The notes under the pieces are model-generated. The model worked only from the letters and a program-made list of their open reading frames with translations. It searched no databases and was not told where the DNA came from. From Muriicola jejuensis (GTDB lineage Bacteria > Bacteroidota > Bacteroidia > Flavobacteriales > Flavobacteriaceae), in the NCBI RefSeq assembly GCF_010671595.1, contig NZ_JAABOP010000001.1, positions 620,001-684,000 of the forward strand: a stretch of DNA of 64,000 bases, in the 5' to 3' direction. Numbering within the stretch: position 1 is the first letter of the stretch; every line of letters starts with the position of its first letter. Shown piece by piece: positions 1 through 8,421 of this stretch. Both the position numbers and the translations under genes were made by a program.

Positions 1-253
1 AAACCGGCATGAAATGCCGGCTTTTTCTCGTTCAAAATGACGTCACGGGACTCACGAAGTCCGACAGGACGAGTAATTCCCGCCTCACTTATCAAAAATT
101 CAATACCCGAGTAAGAGCCGCATGGAATGCCGGCTTTTTCTCGTTCAAGATGTTCGGGGGGGACTCAACGACGAAGGAGTTAATTCCCGCTTTTTTAATA
201 GATATTTCCAATTTTCCCAGAGTAAGAGCCGCATGAAATGCCGGCTTTTTCTA
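1..253. repeat. Degenerate tandem repeat (about 112 bp period) of terminator-like hairpins
   Basis: Three copies of a block built on catgRaatgccggcttttt start near 8, 121 and 232 (periods 113 and 111). Copy 1 forms a perfect stem (gccggcat / atgccggc with a GAA loop followed by TTTTT). Copies 2 and 3 keep the T-run but have lost one stem base. Between the T-runs lies a second conserved hairpin, GGGACTC...GAGT(T)AATTCCC, which in copy 2 is followed by its own T-run (near 199-206). Copy 1 is probably the terminator of a plus-strand gene left of the window. The repeat is seen directly; its function is inferred. Confidence 0.6.
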
Positions 254-464
254 GAATTCAACTTTACTTATTAACCATTTATTTTTTGAAATTCATATAC
301 CTATCACATCCACGGACGCACTAAAATACCTATGCATGTCCATTAATTCTTTTATTCATAATTGGTTCTAGTACTGATATTTTGACCTACATTACTGCAT
401 CAAGGATTAATTTAATCTTTAACCAATAAGCTGCATATCATTTACTAACACTATTTGAATCGAT
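254..464. other. AT-rich intergenic stretch
   Basis: No gene, RNA or strong promoter match is recognised here. It should carry the promoter of the TPM-domain lipoprotein gene that starts at 465, but I see no clear TAnnTTTG box. Confidence 0.4.
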
Positions 465-995
465 ATGAAAAACAAAATTATAATCGTGTGCCTATTTCTA
501 TTTTCATCCTGTAATGATAGTAAGTCCGTAAAGAATAGTTCCGATGCTGAAGTCAAGCCTGAATTAAAAGAAGCTTCACTGCCTGACAAATTCCGAGAAC
601 CTCTGGGATACGTATCAGATTTCGAGAATCTATTTACGGTACAGCAAATAAGTGAGCTGGAAAAGCGATTATCAGAATTCGAATTAATTAACAAGCGAAA
701 AATTTCAATTGTAACCGTAGATTCAATTGAACCTTATGAAGACATATTAGATTTCGCAACCCATTTAGCGAAAGAATGGGGTACCCTTGATGGGGATCCC
801 AATAATGGTCTTCTAATTTTATTTAGCAGATCCATTGGTCAAATAAGTATAGTGACCGGTATAGAAACGAGGGAAAGAATAACTGATGAAGTTTGTGAGA
901 AAGTAATCAACAAAATCATTCTTCCTGAATTTAAAAATGAGAATTATTTTATCGGTATTGATAAAAGTGTGACGTATCTGATCAAATACTGGTAA
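465..995 (+). CDS. TPM-domain lipoprotein (YgcG-like)
   Basis: A 176-residue protein with a type II signal peptide: a short hydrophobic stretch ends in FLFSSC, placing the lipidated cysteine at about residue 16. After a polar linker, residues ~48-172 match the TPM fold (YgcG / plant Psb32 family), with the usual start 'YVSDFENLFT' and the core 'WGTLDGDPNNGLLILFS'. The C-terminal membrane segment of long YgcG proteins is missing, so it is probably an envelope-anchored TPM protein. TPM domains are linked to membrane-protein maintenance and weak phosphatase activity; the role here is unknown. It is transcribed toward the convergent gene at 1078. Confidence 0.75.
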   Translation: MKNKIIIVCLFLFSSCNDSKSVKNSSDAEVKPELKEASLPDKFREPLGYVSDFENLFTVQQISELEKRLSEFELINKRKISIVTVDSIEPYEDILDFATHLAKEWGTLDGDPNNGLLILFSRSIGQISIVTGIETRERITDEVCEKVINKIILPEFKNENYFIGIDKSVTYLIKYW

Positions 996-1022
996 TTCGC
1001 CCAGCGTACATGCAGCCTTTTA

Positions 1023-1055
1023 GAAATCATATGAGGCTTTACTCATATGATCTTA
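1023..1055. terminator. Perfect inverted repeat between convergent genes
   Basis: ATCATATGAG (1026-1035), a six-base loop, then CTCATATGAT (1042-1051) form a perfect 10-bp stem between two convergent stop codons. It lacks a long T-run (only CTT follows). A bidirectional transcription end is likely from position; a protein-binding palindrome is the alternative. Confidence 0.5.
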
Positions 1056-1077
1056 ATTGGCAAGCGGATAGGAAATT

Positions 1078-1689
1078 TCATTCTATTCGGAGAAATATTT
1101 TTTCATACTTCATTTTAGTGAATGGATTAATCATCAATAGAAACAATCCACCACTGTGAAATTCTGCCGTTTCAAAAAGTAAATTATTATCCCTATTCAG
1201 TGTTAAACGGATTCTTTTTTTATCAATATCACCAAATAAATAGGGAATGCCCCTCATTTTGAAACTCCGATTTTTTAAATACAGATAACCATCATTTCTA
1301 ATTCCAAATCTTATTTTCTTCTGCCTTATAATACTATCGCCTTCCAAATAATCTATCGCCAATTTTTTATTATCAATAACCTCAATTGTAAATGAATATC
1401 GTTTTGAGGGATCAACTATAATTTTTTTAGTTAGCCATCCATTATTTAGTTCATCATAAAAGGTATGATAAACCCCCAAATCCGAACTTGTTAAGTTCCA
1501 GGTCCTGGCAGTATCCTTTGTAGGCCCAGAATAAATGGGTTCAAGTTCATATCTACCATTTATTGACGATATCTTTAAAATAATTGGCGACTGATCGATA
1601 ACGGATCTTTTAGGGAACGAGGCACATCCGATAAATAAAATACTTGAAACTAGATATAGAAGTGGCAGAGTATAGCTAGACCTGTCCAT
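1078..1689 (-). CDS. Hypothetical lipoprotein
   Basis: A 203-residue protein with a lipoprotein signal (hydrophobic run ending SILFIGC, cysteine at about residue 22). The rest is polar and beta-rich with no family I recognise. It starts 5 nt after the stop of the GNAT-aminotransferase fusion gene, so the two are probably co-transcribed. Strongly AT-rich, like its neighbours to 3.7 kb. Function unknown. Confidence 0.65.
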   Translation of the reverse strand: MDRSSYTLPLLYLVSSILFIGCASFPKRSVIDQSPIILKISSINGRYELEPIYSGPTKDTARTWNLTSSDLGVYHTFYDELNNGWLTKKIIVDPSKRYSFTIEVIDNKKLAIDYLEGDSIIRQKKIRFGIRNDGYLYLKNRSFKMRGIPYLFGDIDKKRIRLTLNRDNNLLFETAEFHSGGLFLLMINPFTKMKYEKIFLRIE

Positions 1690-1694
1690 TATTT

Positions 1695-3434
1695 TTATAC
1701 GCTACAAATTTTAGCATCTCTTATGGAGGATTTAATTAAAACTTTTTTAAAAATTTTAATCATCATATGATTCGTCGCTCTGTCTTTTACAGCAATTCTA
1801 ATGGTATGTGTTCCGAAATTGGTCCCCATATTAGACACATTTCTAATGAAAAGTCCATTCTCTCTGCATTTGGATACAATAAAATCGGCATTGGGACCAT
1901 TTTCTGGTAAATAACAAAGAATGAAATTTGCTTTAGTTGGAATAATCTCTAATGTTGTGATTTTCATCAGCTCTCTTGAAAGCTCATCTCTTAAGACTTT
2001 AGTTTTTTCATAGCATTTTTCGTAATAATCATTGTCTTTTATTGCAATTACTGCTGCTATTTGGGCCGGCAAACTTACAGCCCATGGAGGAGAAATAGAC
2101 TTGAGCTTTTCAAGTTGATAAGGTGATGCACATAAATAGGCAGAGCGCAGACCACTTAGCGCATACACTTTAGACATTGACTTGCAGATTATAATATTCA
2201 TACTTTTGGTTGCAAACTTTTCGAGGGACTGATTTTTACCTGTGTATTCTACATATGTCTCATCTAACCAAATGCGTGTTGGAAGCGAGATTTGCTTCAG
2301 AACTGTTTCCAATTTTGTTCGAGAAACGTACTGCCCTGTGGGACTGTTTGGATTGACAATTACTATGAGATCATAATTGCTTTTGGCCATTGAAACAAGC
2401 CTATCAGGATTTAAATTATAGTTCTCCTCTTTAAACAATTTTAGTCGATCCACTTTGCATCCTATAATATTCTTTAAAACATGTTCATATTCACCATACA
2501 TCGGATCAAGTATAAGAACATGTGATTTGGAAGTCAGCCATTCTCTGAAGGCCAGAAAAATGAGATCTGAAGAACCAGCTCCTGGCAGTATATTATAAGG
2601 TTTAACACCACGCATTTTTGCAATACTATTAGCCATTCCACTGCAATCAGTTGGCGGCGAAGTTTTACTGATCCAGGAAAGATGTTTATTTAATTCTTTC
2701 AGGATTTTTGGAGATGGATCAAACCAAGCGTCCAGAACATCAGCATTAATAATTTTTTTTCGTCTGTTTAGGTTGTCAAACTCATTTCCTATGGCCTTAA
2801 AAAAATGACCGCCATGATAACATTCTGATGGTTTAAAAAAAGGGATCGCTAAATGCCAATTGCACTGACTTTCTAACTTTATAAAAAGTTGTTTTAAATT
2901 TTTGTCCGCAAAAGTGCCTAGTGCACCAACATTGCCCAGAAGTAATTCAAATTTTACTTCACCTGATTTAATGGTTTTTTGCATTGCTTTAAAACCTAAT
3001 TTTAAATACATGCTTAAAACTTCAGTCCTACCAATGGCCATGATGTTTGTACCACCGTTTGATTCAATCCACCTAAAGGCTGACCACATCAGAGCTAATG
3101 CTATAGGCCGTCCACGATACTCTTGAATGACTGTTAATATTCTCATCTCATATGAGCCCTCATCGACTTTAAAAGGCAGGTCTTTTCTGTTAAGATATTT
3201 ATCTATAGAGAACTGATCCATGTGGGGAGGAGTAATGCTTATAAAGCCAACTATTTTCTGATTTATTTTGGCACAGATATAAGTATTAAAATCATCTAAT
3301 CTATCGCGAAAAAGTTTTAATTCATTTTCTGAATGTTGCCTTAATTCAGTGCCGTATACTTCGTGTCTAAGATGATAGATTTTATCTCGATCCTCCTCAG
3401 ATGCAATTGAGATAGTGATTTTTTTCTCGGTCAT
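1695..3434 (-). CDS. GNAT acetyltransferase - class I/II aminotransferase fusion
   Basis: A 579-residue two-domain enzyme. Residues ~1-165 are a GNAT-type domain: 'EMRILTVIQEYRGRPIALAL' is the likely strand 4 / acyl-CoA loop and 'YLKLGFKAM' the typical C-terminal end. Residues ~225-570 are a fold-type I PLP aminotransferase of the histidinol-phosphate aminotransferase / CobD group, with 'NPNSPTG' at 361-367, Asp391 (WLDETYVEY), PLP lysine K422 in 'SMSKVYALSGLR' and Arg430. All key residues are present, so both halves look active. The natural substrate is unknown: an amino acid or amine could be both transaminated or decarboxylated and acylated. Low GC compared with the rest of the window. Confidence 0.8.
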   Translation of the reverse strand: MTEKKITISIASEEDRDKIYHLRHEVYGTELRQHSENELKLFRDRLDDFNTYICAKINQKIVGFISITPPHMDQFSIDKYLNRKDLPFKVDEGSYEMRILTVIQEYRGRPIALALMWSAFRWIESNGGTNIMAIGRTEVLSMYLKLGFKAMQKTIKSGEVKFELLLGNVGALGTFADKNLKQLFIKLESQCNWHLAIPFFKPSECYHGGHFFKAIGNEFDNLNRRKKIINADVLDAWFDPSPKILKELNKHLSWISKTSPPTDCSGMANSIAKMRGVKPYNILPGAGSSDLIFLAFREWLTSKSHVLILDPMYGEYEHVLKNIIGCKVDRLKLFKEENYNLNPDRLVSMAKSNYDLIVIVNPNSPTGQYVSRTKLETVLKQISLPTRIWLDETYVEYTGKNQSLEKFATKSMNIIICKSMSKVYALSGLRSAYLCASPYQLEKLKSISPPWAVSLPAQIAAVIAIKDNDYYEKCYEKTKVLRDELSRELMKITTLEIIPTKANFILCYLPENGPNADFIVSKCRENGLFIRNVSNMGTNFGTHTIRIAVKDRATNHMMIKIFKKVLIKSSIRDAKICSV

Positions 3435-3737
3435 AATTGTTTATTCTGACGTCTCTATTTTGTAACAGCATTGATTATTTAATTATGTGACTTTTTAAAA
3501 GCCGGCGGTCTTGTAATTATTTAGCCACATTATTTAAGCGAAGTCCCTGCTCTTGGCCTGTCCAATTCGAACATGAAATCCAAGTACCGGCCTTTAACCA
3601 TTCAGGTCGGTACTGGATTTATTCAATAAAGAAGATTTTGCATTAGTGGGAAGGTAGCTATTTATAACAGGTGCTGTTAGCCCAAAATTAATCATACCTG
3701 CATTTAACAAATAATAAGAATTTATCTGTTACCTGGT
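3435..3737. other. Intergenic region with a long imperfect hairpin
   Basis: About 300 bp without a gene, upstream of the fusion gene on the minus strand. It contains an inverted repeat at 3576-3620 (described separately). No tRNA or small gene was recognised. Confidence 0.4.
3576..3620. repeat. Long inverted repeat (hairpin)
   Basis: AAATCCAAGTACCGGCC (3576-3592) pairs with GGTCGGTACTGGATTT (3605-3620) across a 12-nt loop, with one bulged base and one G-U pair. There is no T-run on either side, which argues against a classic terminator. It may be a small dispersed repeat or the decayed end of a mobile element. Confidence 0.5.
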
Positions 3738-4370
3738 CTATTTTGTATAAGGGATCCTTCTTGACACTTTCCGCATCAGCACATTGATTAGATCATCCGC
3801 AGAAGAGCCCAATCCGCCTTTGACATTCTTAAAATAGTTGACCACCACTTCGTTATCCATATGGATAAAGTCCATATTCACCGTCGCATTCTGGGTCGCC
3901 CCAACAAAACCGAAAGCGGCCATGCCTAATGCCGCAGCATCAGACATGGGTTTATTTGTAGAATATTTGCCAGTGACCACCACATCCACACCAAGAATCT
4001 CACAGATCTTTGCAGATACTTGCTCGAATGCCTTTAAAGGCTCTATTCCAGCATCTTTTAGCAGTGAATTCGTGATCGTCGGATTTTGAACGCCAACCAG
4101 GAGTTCTCCCCTTTTCTCCCTGGTCAGAAACCAGGAGTACATCGCTTTTTGAATATTGAGCGCTTCCTCATTTTCAATTTCCCTGATCTGTGCGGGTGTG
4201 AAATCCTTTAACTCCTTAGGCCTTAGCTTTACCGAGGTGTCTAATGGCAATATTGCGATCGTCTTCGTACCGGCCACATAAGTCTCGGCATCGGGGTGGA
4301 CGTACAGTTTTGTCTGAGACTGCAGAGCGATCGCAGACATTATCAGCATGCTAAATAGTATCTTTTTCAT
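3738..4370 (-). CDS. Secreted protein of unknown function (CsgG/GNA1162-like pattern)
   Basis: A 210-residue protein with a Sec signal peptide (MKKILFSMLIMSAIALQSQ). The sequence 'GTKTIAILPLD' followed by 'ICEILGVDVVVTGKY' resembles the alternating strands of CsgG / DUF799-type periplasmic proteins, where a 'vaVLPf' strand precedes 'lgaDavi.G'. Residues ~145-165 are a Gly/Ala-rich segment (ALGMAAFGFVGA). Periplasmic or outer-membrane association is likely. No specific function can be assigned. Confidence 0.5.
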   Translation of the reverse strand: MKKILFSMLIMSAIALQSQTKLYVHPDAETYVAGTKTIAILPLDTSVKLRPKELKDFTPAQIREIENEEALNIQKAMYSWFLTREKRGELLVGVQNPTITNSLLKDAGIEPLKAFEQVSAKICEILGVDVVVTGKYSTNKPMSDAAALGMAAFGFVGATQNATVNMDFIHMDNEVVVNYFKNVKGGLGSSADDLINVLMRKVSRRIPYTK

Positions 4371-4424
4371 GATTTGAAATCTTTAGATAGGTAGTTGAAT
4401 CTCGATAGGATATGTATCATCCTT

Positions 4425-4928
4425 TTAAAATTTATATCCAAGACCCAATTGGAATCCACTGAGCTTTAAAGAGGCATCAAACTCATTGTCCTCGACCAGG
4501 TTGGACAATCCCAAGGTGTATCTGCCCTCTATGAGAAAGTTCTCTGAAATATCAAATGACAGGCCCAAAGCTGCCCCAAAATTGAATGATTTCTCACCTT
4601 CCTCGGTATTGAGCAGGAATCCGAAACTGGGGCCCACTGCCACATTGAACTTATCAGACAAACCGAATTGTGCCAACACGGGTACCTGAATCTGGTCCAG
4701 GTCCTGTATGGCGATATAATTGATCTCCGGCCTGATATCCAAAGATTCTGATACCTGGATCTCGGTGAACAATCCAATGTAAAATCCGGTCTCATTGTCG
4801 CTGATCTTAATCCCATCAAAATCCGCCTTGGCGGTTGCAAAATCGGCTCCGGCCCGGACACCGATACTTTGGGCGTTCATACTAAATAATCCTGCAATAA
4901 TGCATACTGTGGAAAAGAGTGTTTTCAT
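4425..4928 (-). CDS. Small outer-membrane beta-barrel protein
   Basis: A 167-residue protein with a Sec signal peptide ending at NAQS. It shows alternating hydrophobic strands and the 'iGvRaGaDFA' opening and C-terminal 'GFQLGLGYKF' of the porin-family / OMP_b-brl domain common in Bacteroidota. The terminal aromatic residue fits BAM-dependent insertion. It follows the 3738-4370 gene region on the same strand (54 nt apart), so the two may be co-transcribed. Confidence 0.75.
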   Translation of the reverse strand: MKTLFSTVCIIAGLFSMNAQSIGVRAGADFATAKADFDGIKISDNETGFYIGLFTEIQVSESLDIRPEINYIAIQDLDQIQVPVLAQFGLSDKFNVAVGPSFGFLLNTEEGEKSFNFGAALGLSFDISENFLIEGRYTLGLSNLVEDNEFDASLKLSGFQLGLGYKF

Positions 4929-5139
4929 AGTTGAAGTGTTTTAGTAATTGATTTGTTTTATAAACTAAAGCAAGAACAAAATCAGAACATTATTAAATCA
5001 ATTCGTCGAACACGTTTTTGCCCATGGCAAACAATGAGAATTGACCGACAATCCGTTTTACACTAGAGAAAACCGAAGAAAAGGGTGCTATTTCACTTAG
5101 TTGAAGGGGAAGTTCCGATGTGTCGAAGGATTAAAAAAA

Positions 5140-5832
5140 TCAGAGGTTGTTCAGGATTCTAAGGAAATCGGATTTGAACTTTTGTCCGATGGGGATCTTG
5201 TGTTTCCCTATGAACACCTGGTTGCCGCTCAGGCTATTGAGCTTATCTAGATTGATGGCAAAGGATTTGTGGGACCTGATAAACTTCTTCTTAGGTAATT
5301 GATCCAGGATATTGGTAAAGGTGCTGTTGGTCAAAAGAAAATGGTCATCGATATGGATTTTTACGTAGTCCCCGTAGGCTTCTACAAATAAGATATCATC
5401 GATATTTACCTTGTGCAGGGTCTTGTCTGCCTTGACTATCAAATAATGATCCCTGCGGTCTGTGGGCCCTATCTGAGCACTCTTCTCTAACACCTTGGTG
5501 ACTGCTGTATAAAATCGGTCAAAAGAAAAAGGCTTTAGAAGGTAGTCCACCGCATTCAGATCAAAACCGTCAATCGCATACTTTGAATACGCCGTAGTAA
5601 ATATGACTTCAGGAGGGTTTTTAAGTGATTTTAAAAATGTCAATCCAGAGATCTTCGGCATGTTGATGTCCAGAAACATGAGGTCTATCTTCTCTTTCTG
5701 GAGATGCTGAAGGGCCTCCATGGCATCTCCGCAAATTCCGGCGAGATCCAAAAAGTCGACCTTGTTCACAAAGGTCTCCAGCACCTTTTGAGAAGTGGGT
5801 TCATCGTCTACGATCAGGCAATTAAGGAGCAT
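5140..5832 (-). CDS. LytTR-family response regulator
   Basis: A 230-residue regulator. Residues 1-120 form a receiver domain with acidic pocket DD (9-10), phospho-acceptor Asp55 in 'LMFLDINMPKISG' and Lys in 'YLLKPF'. Residues ~130-230 are a LytTR DNA-binding domain ('DILFVEAYGDYVKIH', 'FIRSHKSFAINL'). It overlaps the histidine kinase gene by 11 nt, so kinase and regulator are translationally linked. Targets are unknown; autoregulation or control of the lipoprotein at 6881 is plausible. Confidence 0.92.
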   Translation of the reverse strand: MLLNCLIVDDEPTSQKVLETFVNKVDFLDLAGICGDAMEALQHLQKEKIDLMFLDINMPKISGLTFLKSLKNPPEVIFTTAYSKYAIDGFDLNAVDYLLKPFSFDRFYTAVTKVLEKSAQIGPTDRRDHYLIVKADKTLHKVNIDDILFVEAYGDYVKIHIDDHFLLTNSTFTNILDQLPKKKFIRSHKSFAINLDKLNSLSGNQVFIGKHKIPIGQKFKSDFLRILNNL

Positions 5833-6880
5833 CCTTGTATAATTTAAGCGATATGCTATACTTGTTTTTGCCTTCGATTATTTCCAGTTCGTGGGCATCC
5901 GGGTATACAATTTCAAGATTCTTTTTGATATTAGCCAACCCCACACCTGAATATCCTCCATTTAAATTTTCATAGTCTTCCCTTCTGTGGTTCTCAATGG
6001 TAAATTGAAATACATTGTCCTTTTGAACGAAATCTATGGAGATAAAGTTCTCATCTGACTTAGCGGGGGCTCCATGTTTGAAACTATTCTCAACCAAAGG
6101 CAATAAGAGCATGGGATATATAGAGAACTCTTCGTCCTGCACATCCTGCTTGAATAGGATCTTATCAGCTTCTTTATGCCTGTATCTTTGAAATGCAATA
6201 TAATTCTTCAACAAAAGCAACTCTTCTTTTAAGGTCACCCGCGAAGTATTGGAATCATAAATAATATATCTGAGGACATCCGATAACTGGACAATGGCGT
6301 CCTTGGTCGTTTCCTTGTTTTCCAGGGCAAGGGCGTAGATCACATTCAGTGAATTAAACAAAAAATGCGGATTCATCTGGGATCTCAGGGAGGCAAGTTG
6401 CATTTGGATCTGCTGATTCTTTATTTTCAGTTGACGGTTTTCCGCCGTATTAAAGTGGATCCAGTCCTCAGCGAGCTTGAGCAAGGTGGTTCCTAAGAGG
6501 AAAATAAAAAATATCCCCGTTAACTCTGTGATTGAATAATAGGAGATAAAGAAATAATCCGGAAATACAAAGTCTATAAAATAATTGAAAAACCACCTGT
6601 TAAACAGAGTAAAAGCGAATAAATTGAGGATAAAAAACAGAATGAACGGCAGATACCTTTCCCGTTTCAGTAAAACGGGAATGATCAGATACAGGTTTAT
6701 GAGAACGGGTATAATGATCGTGACCAAAAAACTTCCCGTATAGATATAATCTATTTTTTTAGGCAATTTGAAATGTGAAAATGAAAAGAGCAATAACACG
6801 AAGACCGCAGACCAAAGAATAGCATTGAACAACAACGGCCTGAGGTGACTCCTTGATATTTTCAATTCAACACTGTTCAT
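5822..6880 (-). CDS. LytS/YehU-type sensor histidine kinase
   Basis: A 352-residue kinase with about four transmembrane segments in residues ~15-135, a short coiled coil (~143-165), then a His_kinase (PF06580-type) domain with phospho-acceptor His172 in 'QMNPHFLFNSLN'. It ends in a HATPase_c domain ('PLVENSFKHG', 'GVGLANIKKNL'). No extracytoplasmic sensor domain is seen, so the membrane helices or a partner must sense the signal. It starts directly after the stop of the lipoprotein gene (6881) and overlaps the regulator gene. Confidence 0.92.
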   Translation of the reverse strand: MNSVELKISRSHLRPLLFNAILWSAVFVLLLFSFSHFKLPKKIDYIYTGSFLVTIIIPVLINLYLIIPVLLKRERYLPFILFFILNLFAFTLFNRWFFNYFIDFVFPDYFFISYYSITELTGIFFIFLLGTTLLKLAEDWIHFNTAENRQLKIKNQQIQMQLASLRSQMNPHFLFNSLNVIYALALENKETTKDAIVQLSDVLRYIIYDSNTSRVTLKEELLLLKNYIAFQRYRHKEADKILFKQDVQDEEFSIYPMLLLPLVENSFKHGAPAKSDENFISIDFVQKDNVFQFTIENHRREDYENLNGGYSGVGLANIKKNLEIVYPDAHELEIIEGKNKYSISLKLYKDAP

Positions 6881-7540
6881 TTATCGCTTAAAGTAATATT
6901 GTATGGTTTCACCTTTCCATTTATCCTGAATATCAGAATCTATGTATTTAGTAATGAATCTTTCCAATTCTTCCGATGAGGCTGTCAGCAAATATCCCGA
7001 TTGATTCACCCCTGTTCTCTCATGCTTTATCTTTATCCGATCTTCATCCAACAATTGAACCAGTTTCTTCTCTGAAAACCAAAGTAATTCCACCGAGTTG
7101 TTATCATTTGAAAATTCCAGTTTTGCCAGGGTATGCATGCCTACAAAATGTCCCGTAGCTACCGGATTAATGGTGTTCATATCTACATCAAAGAGTGAAA
7201 AATCGAGAAAAAGCTGGTCCCTGATCTTAAATGGCATAGCCACAAAGGATGCGTTTCTATCCTCGTCTGAAAGCTCCACATAGTATCCATCCTTGTACAT
7301 TTTGTATTCCTCAAGGTCTTCAGGAGACAGGTCTTCAGGGGATGAAACTTTTTTGTCTTTCAAGTACATCTCCTTGAAGGAGAACACCTCACAATAATTG
7401 TTCTTTTCATCATGCCATTTCCCTATAAATTTCCGTTCAAATGAGATACTGTCTTTCGTATAAAAGGGGAAAAGTGACTTTACGATGCAGGAGTTTAACA
7501 GAAAAACTCCCATCACTAAAATAATTCGTCTGTTTTTCAT
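6881..7540 (-). CDS. Lipoprotein encoded ahead of a LytS/LytTR pair
   Basis: A 219-residue protein with a lipoprotein signal (VFLLNSC, Cys at ~18) and no recognised domain. Its stop codon directly abuts the start codon of the histidine kinase gene, which makes co-transcription almost certain. A role as an envelope sensor or accessory to the kinase is inferred from position only. Confidence 0.65.
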   Translation of the reverse strand: MKNRRIILVMGVFLLNSCIVKSLFPFYTKDSISFERKFIGKWHDEKNNYCEVFSFKEMYLKDKKVSSPEDLSPEDLEEYKMYKDGYYVELSDEDRNASFVAMPFKIRDQLFLDFSLFDVDMNTINPVATGHFVGMHTLAKLEFSNDNNSVELLWFSEKKLVQLLDEDRIKIKHERTGVNQSGYLLTASSEELERFITKYIDSDIQDKWKGETIQYYFKR

Positions 7541-7888
7541 GATTTACCATTTATAGAATGTCCATCAAAAAAAGAAACTAGAGGAAGTAAAGGCAATAAA
7601 TTTCGACAAACACGATGTGCAGGTCGACATTCAATGATTCTGTAAAATTAAAGTCTCTCAGAGACTCATAAAATTAAAGGAGAGTTCTATTCATCGTTCC
7701 TCTCCTGTCATACGCTAATCGGCAAGTATCTCTTCTAAAAGTATTGAAGATTTTCTAACCCTTTCAAAATTTAACTCTCTTGGGCATAGGTTTAGTTTTG
7801 GACTAGCATCAGGAACGATATTTTAATATATTTCGATAAGAATATTCTCAACATCTACTGCAACCAAAGGGCAGAAAAATATTTAATC
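7541..7888. other. Divergent intergenic region before mscL
   Basis: About 350 bp separate the divergent lipoprotein operon and mscL. A near match to the Bacteroidota -7 box (TATATTTC at 7827-7834) lies 55 bp before the mscL start, with TTTTG further upstream at a long spacing. A short palindrome (AGTCTC / GAGACT, about 7651-7664) is flanked by two copies of taaaattaaag. No gene or RNA is recognised. Confidence 0.35.
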
Positions 7889-8359
7889 ATGAAACTCCAG
7901 CTCATCAAAGAATTCAAGGAATTCGCCGTAAAAGGAAATATGATCGACATCGCCATTGGGGTGATCATAGGGACGGCCTTTAACAATGTAGTCAACGTCC
8001 TGGTGAAGGAGATCTTCCTCCCTCCCCTCTCCTTTATGACTGATGGCATCAACTGGGAGAACAAGAAGATCATTTTAAGGGAGGCTGTCACCCTGGATGG
8101 GGTTACCAAGCCGGAGGAGATCGCCATAGGATATGGCAAACTCCTGGAAGCAGGATTTGATTTCCTGATCATTGGTTTTACGATTTTTTTGGTGGTCAAG
8201 GTCATGAACAAGATCCGAAACAAGGCAGATGATCCCAAAAACCAATCGGAAGCCACTCCCAAGAACATCGAATTGTTGAGCGGGATCTCAGAACTCATGG
8301 AAAGGCAGGTGGAGCTGCTGAAGAAGATAGAACAGAGCGGCCAAAATCAAAAAAAATAA
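7889..8359 (+). CDS. mscL: Large-conductance mechanosensitive channel
   Basis: A 156-residue membrane protein with the MscL signature at the N-terminus ('EFKEFAVKGNMIDIAIGVIIG', TM1 with the gate glycines) and TM2 near residues 88-110 ('LLEAGFDFLIIGFTIFLVVKVMN'). The loop carries 'LPPLSFMTDGINW'. A charged cytoplasmic tail ends in a helix, as usual. It forms a homopentamer that releases solutes on hypo-osmotic shock. Slightly longer than E. coli MscL (136 residues), mostly at the tail. Confidence 0.97.
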   Translation: MKLQLIKEFKEFAVKGNMIDIAIGVIIGTAFNNVVNVLVKEIFLPPLSFMTDGINWENKKIILREAVTLDGVTKPEEIAIGYGKLLEAGFDFLIIGFTIFLVVKVMNKIRNKADDPKNQSEATPKNIELLSGISELMERQVELLKKIEQSGQNQKK

Positions 8360-8384
8360 ACTGTGTGAGCTTTGAATCTTGCTA

Positions 8385-8416
8385 CCGCTACCGCCAGTCT
8401 CCAGACTGGTGGTACC
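8385..8416. repeat. REP-like palindrome 3' of the RAYT gene
   Basis: On the minus strand this reads GGTACCACC-AGTCTGGAGACT-GGCGGTA, a 10-bp stem (8391-8400 with 8403-8412) bounded by GGTA/GGTA. The same pattern (GGTA...AGTCTG..GACT..GYGGTA) occurs upstream of the transposase at 9033-9060. This fits a REP element mobilised or recognised by the adjacent tyrosine transposase. It may also end transcription of mscL and of the transposase. Confidence 0.6.
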
Positions 8417-8421
8417 ATATT

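Noticed and set aside
9-236. Open reading frame of 75 codons over the left-edge repeats
   Set aside because: It lies on a structured tandem repeat with two T-runs and has no protein-like composition.
8391-8412. Simple terminator between mscL and the transposase
   Set aside because: No T-run on either side, and the related palindrome beyond the transposase makes a REP element more likely.
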